Below, one piece after another: positions 1 through 5,550 of a stretch of 11,776 bases of DNA. The translations under genes were made by a program, and so were the position numbers. Location: positions 1-11,776 of the forward strand of contig JAIWOB010000146.1 in assembly GCA_020217065.1 (NCBI GenBank), in the 5' to 3' direction. The first letter of the stretch is position 1; every line of letters begins with the position of its first letter. This DNA is from Chloroflexota bacterium (GTDB lineage: Bacteria; Chloroflexota; Anaerolineae; Anaerolineales; Villigracilaceae). Under the pieces are notes generated by a model. That model was not told the DNA's origin. It worked only from the letters and a program-made list of their open reading frames with translations, and did not search any database.

Positions 1-54
1 GACGTGACCGCCCTGAATGTGGTCGCCAGCGGCACGACCGACCCAACGCCGTAA
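1..54 (+). CDS. C-terminal tail of an unidentified upstream gene (partial)
   Basis: An open frame enters at base 1 and stops at TAA 52-54, giving the 17-residue tail DVTALNVVASGTTDPTP. Third codon positions are mostly G or C, as in the coding regions downstream, and a strong hairpin follows about 50 bases later, both consistent with the end of a real gene. Too little is visible to name the family. The small-residue, Thr/Pro-rich end and the position directly before a SipW-like signal peptidase would fit an exported TasA/camelysin-like substrate, but that is inference from gene order only. Confidence 0.4.
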   Translation, partial: DVTALNVVASGTTDPTP

Positions 55-103
55 AATTTGCAAGCAATTTGCACGCAATCACAATTGAATATGACCTATA
101 CTG

Positions 104-132
104 GATAGAGCCTGGCTGCGCCAGGCTCTATC
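104..132 (+). terminator. Perfect 12-bp hairpin, terminator or attenuator ahead of the signal peptidase gene
   Basis: Arms at 104-115 and 121-132 are exact reverse complements, with a 5-nt loop (CTGCG). Only two T residues follow before CC, so the U-tract is poor. It lies between the end of the upstream gene and the peptidase start at 162. It could end the upstream transcript fully, or let a fraction read through so that the peptidase is made at a lower level than an abundant exported protein. No convincing separate promoter is visible between the hairpin and 162. Confidence 0.55.
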
Positions 133-161
133 TTCCGCGAGAGTCGCGCCGCATGTAGAAC

Positions 162-1685
162 ATGAAAGCAAACGCCAAAGCGTCAATTTTTGCAAATATC
201 TTTATGCTCGCCGGTTTGACCGTTGTTTGGATTCTGTTTGCGCCGTCGAAAATCGGCGGACAGACCTCTTACGTAATTATCAACGGCAACAGCATGGAAC
301 CGGGCTTTCACCGCGGCGACCTGGTCCTCGTCAAAACCGCGACGGAATACCGCGAAGGGGATATTGTCGCTTATAAGGACGCAAAAATGGGCGCGTACGT
401 CTTTCACCGCATTATTGGCGTCAAGCAGGAGCGTTTTATCTTGCAGGGAGATAACAATTCGTGGAAAGACGATTACCAACCGACTCACAACGAAATTGTG
501 GGAAAACTTTGGCTGCGCCTTCCCAAAATGGGCGCAACCGTGGAATGGCTGCGCGCGCCGCTTAATCTGGCGCTGGCGACCGCAGGGTTTGGAGGCGTAC
601 TGATGACAAGTTCAAATTTGCAACCCAATTCGCTGCGAAACAGGAAAAACAAAACGCCCGCCAGAGTTTCGCTGGGATGGTTCGAGACGACCCTTTACCT
701 CCTCGGCTTCGCGGCGCTTGCGTTTCTTGTCTTAACCGTTTTTTCCTTCCGCCAGCCGGCAACGCGGGCGGCTGAAGACGTCAAGTATGAACAGACGGGC
801 GTTTTTTATTATTCCGCCGCCAGCCCAGCGGGGATTTACGACGCGGAAGTTTTGCGCTCCGGCGACCCAATCTTTCTGAAATTGACTTGCGGCATTAACG
901 TCGGCTATTCTTACAATATCTCAGGTCCTCTGGAAAGAATATCGGGCAGCCAAAAACTCGAAGCGCGAATTTCAGACGAACAGAGCGGATGGCAGCGCAC
1001 TTTGCCTCTTAAAGAAGAAACCGCTTTCAACGGCTCCTCTTATTCGGTCGTCGCCCCCGTTGACTTATGTCAAGCGCAGGAGCTGGTGAGCGCGGTGGAA
1101 GCGGAAACTGGATTTCGCCCAAACACCTACACCTTGACCATCATATCGCAGACCGCCGTCGCGGCAAAGGTCAACGACCAAGACCTGTACGATTCTTTCA
1201 CATCCAACCTTGTTTTCCACTTTGACAAAGTCCATTTTTATCTTGCGGACAAGAACGGCGAAACCAACCCGCTACAATCCTCCCAAAGCGGCAGGTTTAC
1301 CAGCTCCAAAACGCAGATAAACACGGTCAAGTTCCTGGGGCTTGACGCGAACGTTCCCGGCTTGCGGGCGGTGGGACTGGGCGGACTGACGTTATCGCTC
1401 CTGTGCCTTTTATCTCTTGGCGCTTACGTTTTTACGGCGGCGCAGCGCGACCCTCAAACGCTGCTTCAAATCAAATACGGTTCAATCGTAATGGACGTTT
1501 ACGATTACGATTTGGGCGGCGCGGGCATGTTGGTTCAAACCGCCAGCGTGGACGACCTTGCAAAACTGGCGGAACGGCAGAATACCATGATTCTGCGTCT
1601 GCCTCGCAACGGCTCGTTTATTTATTTTGCGCGAAGCGATGGCGTCACCTATTACTATAATAGCGGCGAAGGAAAACCGTTATAG
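162..1685 (+). CDS. SipW-like (Ser/His) signal peptidase fused to a DUF5305-like membrane region
   Basis: A 507-aa membrane protein. Residues about 10-30 form an N-terminal anchor. The S26 peptidase domain follows: the serine box NGNSMEPGF (catalytic Ser44), then FHRI with His82 where classical bacterial LepB has Lys, then GDNN (96-99) with Asp103/104. A Ser/His pair marks the SipW/ER/archaeal branch of signal peptidase I, which removes signal peptides from secreted proteins outside the membrane. Residues 132-150 and 174-196 look like two more helices, joined by a basic loop (RNRKNK, 160-165). Residues about 206-360 resemble DUF5305: Y-rich start, an aromatic/Gly strand region, a W near 277 and the ETGFRPNTYTL stretch (315-325). 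A fourth helix (about 400-425) leads to a cytoplasmic tail (SVDDLAKLAE, 462-471) that also matches the end of DUF5305 proteins. Typical peptidases of this branch are about 150-200 aa, so this is a fusion. No clear ribosome site precedes 162; the start is chosen because it leaves a basic N-terminus before the first helix. Confidence 0.85.
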   Translation: MKANAKASIFANIFMLAGLTVVWILFAPSKIGGQTSYVIINGNSMEPGFHRGDLVLVKTATEYREGDIVAYKDAKMGAYVFHRIIGVKQERFILQGDNNSWKDDYQPTHNEIVGKLWLRLPKMGATVEWLRAPLNLALATAGFGGVLMTSSNLQPNSLRNRKNKTPARVSLGWFETTLYLLGFAALAFLVLTVFSFRQPATRAAEDVKYEQTGVFYYSAASPAGIYDAEVLRSGDPIFLKLTCGINVGYSYNISGPLERISGSQKLEARISDEQSGWQRTLPLKEETAFNGSSYSVVAPVDLCQAQELVSAVEAETGFRPNTYTLTIISQTAVAAKVNDQDLYDSFTSNLVFHFDKVHFYLADKNGETNPLQSSQSGRFTSSKTQINTVKFLGLDANVPGLRAVGLGGLTLSLLCLLSLGAYVFTAAQRDPQTLLQIKYGSIVMDVYDYDLGGAGMLVQTASVDDLAKLAERQNTMILRLPRNGSFIYFARSDGVTYYYNSGEGKPL

Positions 1686-1698
1686 AAAGAGGGATGTC

Positions 1699-2094
1699 GT
1701 GAAAACGCGGGTTGTTTTTAAAATTACCTTATTCGGTCTATTCCTGCTGGTTGTTTTGAGCGTCATGAGCGCTTTTGCGGCGGGAATAGAAATTCAATCC
1801 AAAAACGTTGGAATTTCCTCCATCCCTGTCCAAGCCAACGACCTTAAACCGCCCGCCTGCTCCTCTCTTGATTTGACCTATATAGCGCGCGGGACGGGAT
1901 TTATCGCCGGCACGGAAGGAAATGATTTAATTCTGGGCGGCTCCGCAGCCGATACGATTGACGGACGGGGCGGAAACGACTGCATCCTCGCCGCCGGCGG
2001 CGACGATACCCTCATTGGGGGAGAAGGAAACGACGTCTGCCTCGGCGGCGCGGGAGCGGACCTCTTCGATGGATGCGAAACAGAGGTTGATTAA
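1699..2094 (+). CDS. Small exported RTX-repeat calcium-binding protein
   Basis: The GTG at 1699 is chosen because AGAGGG (1688-1693) lies 5 nt upstream and the resulting 131-aa protein starts directly with a signal peptide: basic MKTR, a hydrophobic core to about residue 24, and an AFA-A cleavage region near 27/28. An in-frame ATG at 1627 lies inside the peptidase gene and would bury the signal sequence. Residues 71-124 are six consecutive RTX nonapeptides (pattern GGxGxDxhx), for example GTEGNDLIL, GGSAADTID and GGEGNDVCL; such repeats fold as a Ca2+-binding parallel beta-roll outside the cell. Four cysteines (54, 95, 114, 126) sit before, within and after the roll and could form disulphides. 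There is no enzymatic domain. Only 13 nt separate it from the peptidase gene, so co-transcription is likely and it may be a client of that enzyme (inference). Confidence 0.85.
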   Translation: MKTRVVFKITLFGLFLLVVLSVMSAFAAGIEIQSKNVGISSIPVQANDLKPPACSSLDLTYIARGTGFIAGTEGNDLILGGSAADTIDGRGGNDCILAAGGDDTLIGGEGNDVCLGGAGADLFDGCETEVD

Positions 2095-2270
2095 GAAGAT
2101 TTACTTGCAGCCAGATGCGCCTGATACGCCTTCCAGCCCGGACACCAGCCGGTGTGCCACTTCCACAGCCGCGAGAAAAACGATTTCGGGTTGGCTTCGG
2201 CTTTCTTGCGCATGGGACAAGTCTCACAGGGGAAGGTCTTTTCTGAGGCGGGGGATTGATTGCCAGTCAT
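2091..2270 (-). CDS. Small Cys/Trp-rich conserved-type protein (59 aa)
   Basis: An ATG at 2270-2268 on the minus strand follows AAGGAG with 7-nt spacing, an excellent ribosome site. The 59-aa product has CETCPMRKKAEANPKS (15-30), then FFSRLWKWHTGWCPGWKAYQ (31-50). The CxxC pair (Cys15, Cys18) with His39 and Cys43 could form a metal site, but this is inferred. I recall short proteins with this CPxRxKAExxPKS...WHxGWCPGWKxYQ pattern in diverse bacteria without knowing a function; no name is claimed. It is soluble, with no signal peptide. Its stop shares the bases TTAA (2091-2094) with the stop of the RTX gene on the other strand. It lies 95 nt downstream of the oxidoreductase gene and could belong to that minus-strand operon. 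Confidence 0.8.
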   Translation of the reverse strand: MTGNQSPASEKTFPCETCPMRKKAEANPKSFFSRLWKWHTGWCPGWKAYQAHLAASKSS

Positions 2271-2344
2271 CGGTTTACTCCTTGCTTTAAATTATTTTCA
2301 CGGGACACGAAACGCATCCAGCGCATGTTGGTCTTGCTCATCAT
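2267..2344 (-). CDS. Possible 25-codon leader mini-ORF ahead of the 59-aa gene
   Basis: Reading leftward from tandem ATG codons at 2344-2339, a 25-codon frame (MMSKTNMRWMRFVSR...) ends in TGA at 2269-2267, which overlaps the ATG of the 59-aa gene in an ATGA junction. Such overlaps are typical of translationally coupled genes. The ribosome site is weak (GGTTGG before the ATG), and a 6-bp inverted repeat (2327-2332 with 2348-2353) overlaps its start. The 59-aa gene has its own strong ribosome site, so coupling is not needed. This may be chance. Confidence 0.2.
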   Translation of the reverse strand: MMSKTNMRWMRFVSRENNLKQGVNR

Positions 2345-2365
2345 TTTACCAACCCGCGCGTCTTA

Positions 2366-2830
2366 TTACGAAGAAAAACGCGTTTTCACCTTAAACGCCG
2401 GATACCTTGCCGCCGCTTTTTCAAATTCCGCGATAGGCGCGTCCTTATCCACTGGAATGTGCGGTCTCGCTCCGGGAGCGATTCGCAAATAAGCCTTGAG
2501 AACCTGCGCCCTCTGGCTGATTTCCACTTCTTCCAAAAACGCCTCCTCGCGGACGCCATGCCGCAAGGCTGCTTTTCCGCCAGCCGCTTTGAGATTCCGC
2601 ACCCAGTTCGCTTCCTCTCCCAGCATGGACACGAGATACCGCTCTCCGTTCACGACGACCATGGCAAGCGGAAAACTGATTATCTTTCCAGACTGCCTGC
2701 CAACCACTTCCAAAGTCACCAGGTAATTTGGAAACAGTCCCAAAGAATGAAAGAAAGCCCAGCCGCGATTCAACGTTCTGGCAATGAGGTTCGGGCGGCC
2801 GCCTTTGTACAGCCATCTTTTAAAAGCCAT
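2366..2830 (-). CDS. Ddn/DUF385-type deazaflavin- or flavin-dependent oxidoreductase
   Basis: A 154-aa protein from ATG 2830-2828, preceded by GGAG with about 4-nt spacing. A longer in-frame start at 2956 would overlap the upstream gene and add a Cys-rich stretch unlike the family, so it is rejected. Residues 36-70 carry the strand pattern with GRQSGK (44-49), followed by GEEANWVRNL (71-80). These are hallmarks of the nitroreductase-like split beta-barrel family that binds F420H2 or FMN (DUF385, Ddn-like). Members reduce quinones, nitro compounds or enones; the substrate here cannot be predicted, nor can F420 be distinguished from FMN. The gene begins 19 nt after the stop of the CoA-binding gene, so the two are probably one transcript. 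Confidence 0.8.
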   Translation of the reverse strand: MAFKRWLYKGGRPNLIARTLNRGWAFFHSLGLFPNYLVTLEVVGRQSGKIISFPLAMVVVNGERYLVSMLGEEANWVRNLKAAGGKAALRHGVREEAFLEEVEISQRAQVLKAYLRIAPGARPHIPVDKDAPIAEFEKAAARYPAFKVKTRFSS

Positions 2831-2849
2831 GGTTCTCCAATCTATGCGT

Positions 2850-3341
2850 TTAATCCACGCGCATAAAGCCCAGCAAACGCCACAAGCCGCGCATGAATTT
2901 GTGACCGCCGTCGGGATTAAGAAATTGATTCGGGCAGGAGCCGGGGATAACCTCAATACCGTTTAACTTGCACATTTCAACTGCGGACTGCGAGACGCTG
3001 GTCATGCCCTGAGCCAGCCCGGGCTTGGTACCCATCATGCAGTGCATCCAAACGCGTTTGACGCCCAAGTCTACGCATTGCTGAACCATCCGCTCCGTCA
3101 CTTTGGGGTTGGTCAGCAAAAAGACCGCATCGGGCTTTTCAGGAATGGATTTCAAATCAGCGTAACAAGGGTCGCCTTCAAACTGCGAAATGCGAGGGTT
3201 GACGGCATAGACCTCGTAGCCCGCCTCCTTGAAGTTTTTGTACGCAAGGTTGCAGCCTGTGTCGCGCTTGTCTGAAACGCCGACAATGGCGATTTTCTTC
3301 TGCGCGAGAAAATCTTGAACAAGGGCGTCGAGCTTTGACAT
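2850..3341 (-). CDS. CoA-binding Rossmann-fold protein (YccU-like, CoA_binding_2)
   Basis: A 163-aa protein made of a single CoA-binding domain. The nucleotide loop is at residues 17-29 (IAIVGVSDKRDTG), followed by GYEVYAVNPR (41-50) and PDAVFLLTNP (70-79). The family is related to the N-terminal domain of acyl-CoA/succinyl-CoA synthetases but lacks any catalytic part; stand-alone versions are thought to bind CoA or acyl-CoA, with unsettled roles. GGGAG 7 nt before ATG 3341-3339 supports the start. Cys-rich segments late in the chain (Cys101, Cys124, Cys136) may be structural. It is the first gene of the minus-strand run, with the oxidoreductase following. Confidence 0.85.
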   Translation of the reverse strand: MSKLDALVQDFLAQKKIAIVGVSDKRDTGCNLAYKNFKEAGYEVYAVNPRISQFEGDPCYADLKSIPEKPDAVFLLTNPKVTERMVQQCVDLGVKRVWMHCMMGTKPGLAQGMTSVSQSAVEMCKLNGIEVIPGSCPNQFLNPDGGHKFMRGLWRLLGFMRVD

Positions 3342-3365
3342 TGGAAATCTCCCGTTTGTTTTTTT

Positions 3366-3395
3366 ATTTTAAGGATACATACGCCGGCGGGACAA
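3366..3395 (-). promoter_or_regulatory. Candidate sigma70-type promoter for the CoA-binding operon
   Basis: On the minus strand, TTGTCC (3395-3390) and TAAAAT (3371-3366) are separated by 18 bp and lie 25 bases ahead of the ATG at 3341. The match is reasonable but unproven. Confidence 0.35.
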
Positions 3396-3433
3396 AGGAG
3401 TTGCGCGGCAGTCGCTGCGGCGGGCGCCGGCGT
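3381..3433. repeat. Two copies of the palindrome CGCCGGCG in the divergent intergenic region
   Basis: CGCCGGCG occurs at 3382-3389 and again at 3425-3432. Extended by one base (ACGCCGGCG and CGCCGGCGT), the copies also form a 9-bp inverted repeat with a 35-nt loop, followed by TTTTT (3433-3437). They sit between the divergent CoA-binding and htpG genes; the first overlaps the spacer of the candidate minus-strand promoter. They could be operator sites or an unrelated hairpin. Confidence 0.3.
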
Positions 3434-3533
3434 TTTTCTAACAAAATTCTTACCGCTGCGCGAACGCAAGCGGGATAGAATCCGAATCCATAGGGCGCTA
3501 AAAACAAATCAAAAATCTATGCAGGAGTAGTCT

Positions 3534-5396
3534 ATGACCAGCATGGAAACCCAGCGATTTAATTTCAAAGCGGAGACGAAGCAACTTCTCGATATCTTAA
3601 TTCACTCGCTCTACAAAGACCGCGAAGTGTTTCTGCGCGAGCTGCTCTCGAACGCGTCCGACGCGCTCAACCGCCTGCGCTTCGAGATGGCGACCAATCG
3701 AAACGTCCTTGACCCAGGCGTGGAATTGAAAATTCACATCGCCGCCGACAAGAACTCGCGCACGTTAACGATTCAAGATACGGGCATCGGCATGACGCGG
3801 GATGAAATCATCGAAAACCTCGGCGTCATCGCCCAATCGGGAGCGCGAAAATTTTTGGAAGCCGCCAAAGATAAAAAAGCGGACTTTACGCAGGTCATTG
3901 GGCGGTTTGGAGTGGGATTTTATTCCGTCTTCATGGTCGCGGAGTCGGTGCGGGTGACGTCCCGCTCATTCCTTCCTCAGGCGGAAGCGGTGAGTTGGTT
4001 CGCCAGCGGCGACGACAGTTACGAAATCAGCGCGGCGGAAATGAGCGAACGCGGCACGAGAATCGAAATCAAATTGAAGGAGGACGCCGCCGAATTTGCC
4101 GAGGAATATCGCATCAAGAACGTCATCCACAAACATTCGGACTATATCGGCTTTCCCATTTATGTCGGCGAGAGCAAAGAAGCGGTTAACAAACAAACCT
4201 CGCTTTGGCGCACCCCGAAACAGGAAGTCGCCGAAGAGCAATATAAAGAATTTTACCGCCAGACCACGTTAGATTTTGAAGAGCCGCTTCTTCACATTCA
4301 CATGTCCGCCGACGCGCCCGTGCAGTTCTACGCTTTGCTCTTCATCCCCAGCAAAGCGGAACGCAGCATTTTTTCCCTGCGGAAAGACGACGGCTTGAAG
4401 TTGTACTCGCGCAATATTTTGATTGACGAATACAACAAGGATTTGCTGCCCGAATATCTGCGCTTTGTGCAAGGCGTGGCGGACTCGGAAGACCTGCCGC
4501 TCAACGTCTCGCGCGAAACGGTTCAATCGAGCGGACTGATGCCGAAGTTGAAAAAAGCGCTGACCGGTCAGGTTATCAGGGAATTGGAGAACCTCGCTAA
4601 AAACGACGCGGAAAAATACGGCAAATTCTGGAAGGAATTTGGCGTTTACCTGAAACAGGGCGTCGCCACGGCTCCCGCCGACGCGGACAACATCCATCCG
4701 CTGCTGCGCTTCAAGACCAATCTCCATCCCGAAACCTGGTCGTCTCTTGAAGAATATGTCTCCCGCATGAAAGAGGGACAGAAAGAAATTTTCTACATCG
4801 TCGGCGAAGACCCGAAATCCGCGCTGCGCAGTCCGCATCTGGATTATTTTCACGCGCAAGGCGCGGAAGTTTTGCTGTTAACCGACCCGCTGGATTCATT
4901 CATGCTGATGGGCTTGCGTAAGTACAAAGACTTCGAGTTGAAGAATGTGGCGCAAGCCGAAGTGAATTTGAGCGAAAAGCAAAAGCGGGAAGCCGAAGCG
5001 GAGAAAATCCCCGCCGCCGATTTCGACAGGCTGGCGGAACAGTTCAAAAAGGTGTTGGGCGAGCGCGTGACCGACGTCCGCGCCAGCAACCGGCTCTCTC
5101 AATCGGTGGCGCGTTTGGCGGACGCTGACAATACAACCAATCCTGAGCTACAGCGCGTTTATAAATTTCTTGGCAAAGAGTACGAAATCCCGAAGAAGAT
5201 TCTGGAACTCAACCCCTCGCACAACATCCTGAAAAACCTGCTTAAATTGGAGACAGGCTCGGAATTGCAAACCATTATCATCGAGCAAATCTACGACAGC
5301 GCCCTGCTGGTGGAGGGGCTGCATCCCGACCCATCGAGCATTGCGCCGAGGGTGCAACAGATTATTGAAGCGGCGCTGACAAAAAGGTCTGAGTAA
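3534..5396 (+). CDS. htpG: Molecular chaperone HtpG (bacterial Hsp90)
   Basis: A 620-aa full-length Hsp90, a cytosolic ATP-dependent dimeric chaperone that remodels client proteins with DnaK. The N-terminal GHKL ATPase domain shows RELLSNASDAL (35-45; catalytic Glu36, Mg-binding Asn40), DTGIGM (82-87), GVIAQSGARKF (97-107) and GRFGVGFYS (123-131). The middle domain carries the conserved LNVSRETVQ (323-331), whose Arg327 contacts the ATP gamma-phosphate. A short C-terminal dimerisation domain lacks the eukaryotic MEEVD tail, as expected in bacteria. AGGAG (3523-3527) lies 6 nt before ATG 3534; the ATG three codons later matches the usual family start better (METQRF) but is too far from the ribosome site. 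A TAGAAT at 3476-3481 may be a -10 box, without a good -35. I see no CIRCE element. The gene appears monocistronic, given the terminator behind it. Confidence 0.97.
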   Translation: MTSMETQRFNFKAETKQLLDILIHSLYKDREVFLRELLSNASDALNRLRFEMATNRNVLDPGVELKIHIAADKNSRTLTIQDTGIGMTRDEIIENLGVIAQSGARKFLEAAKDKKADFTQVIGRFGVGFYSVFMVAESVRVTSRSFLPQAEAVSWFASGDDSYEISAAEMSERGTRIEIKLKEDAAEFAEEYRIKNVIHKHSDYIGFPIYVGESKEAVNKQTSLWRTPKQEVAEEQYKEFYRQTTLDFEEPLLHIHMSADAPVQFYALLFIPSKAERSIFSLRKDDGLKLYSRNILIDEYNKDLLPEYLRFVQGVADSEDLPLNVSRETVQSSGLMPKLKKALTGQVIRELENLAKNDAEKYGKFWKEFGVYLKQGVATAPADADNIHPLLRFKTNLHPETWSSLEEYVSRMKEGQKEIFYIVGEDPKSALRSPHLDYFHAQGAEVLLLTDPLDSFMLMGLRKYKDFELKNVAQAEVNLSEKQKREAEAEKIPAADFDRLAEQFKKVLGERVTDVRASNRLSQSVARLADADNTTNPELQRVYKFLGKEYEIPKKILELNPSHNILKNLLKLETGSELQTIIIEQIYDSALLVEGLHPDPSSIAPRVQQIIEAALTKRSE

Positions 5397-5404
5397 AGTA
5401 TCCC

Positions 5405-5442
5405 AAAAGAGGCTGTTATCCTTGAAGACAACAGCCTCTTTT
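5405..5442 (+). terminator. Intrinsic terminator of htpG
   Basis: A perfect 13-bp stem (5405-5417 with 5430-5442) has a 12-nt loop and begins 8 nt after the htpG stop. The right arm ends in TTTT and the left arm begins with AAAA, so it could work in both directions. Confidence 0.88.
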
Positions 5443-5479
5443 GCTTTAATGGATACGCATCGCGCCTGATACAAAGAAA

Positions 5480-5510
5480 TTGCGCGCCACGAAGGGTTTT
5501 TTCGTATAAT
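5480..5510 (+). promoter_or_regulatory. Candidate sigma70 promoter of the propeller-GGDEF gene
   Basis: A consensus -10 box TATAAT lies at 5505-5510, with TTGCGC at 5480-5485 as the best -35. The 19-bp spacer is longer than ideal. The pair sits between the htpG terminator and the ATG at 5551, leaving a leader of about 35 nt with AGGA near 5540. Confidence 0.55.
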
Positions 5511-5550
5511 GTAAAAAACTGCATCCGCCCTATTTGCCAACAGGATAAAA

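Noticed and set aside
1627..1698. Upstream ATG at 1627 as the start of the RTX gene
   Set aside because: It lies inside the peptidase gene, has no ribosome site and would place 24 residues before a clear signal peptide; GTG 1699 has AGAGGG 5 nt upstream.
2831..2956. N-terminal extension of the DUF385-type protein to 2956
   Set aside because: It would overlap the CoA-binding gene by about 100 bases, add a Cys-rich stretch unlike the family, and ignore the good GGAG site before 2830.
3342..3533. CIRCE or other named heat-shock operator upstream of htpG
   Set aside because: No TTAGCACTC-N9-GAGTGCTAA-like element is present; only a weak TAGAAT box and an imperfect small inverted repeat near 3454-3472 are seen.
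4269..4859. 196-codon open frame antisense to htpG
   Set aside because: It lies wholly inside a well-conserved htpG, has no recognisable domain, and reflects codon bias of the true gene.
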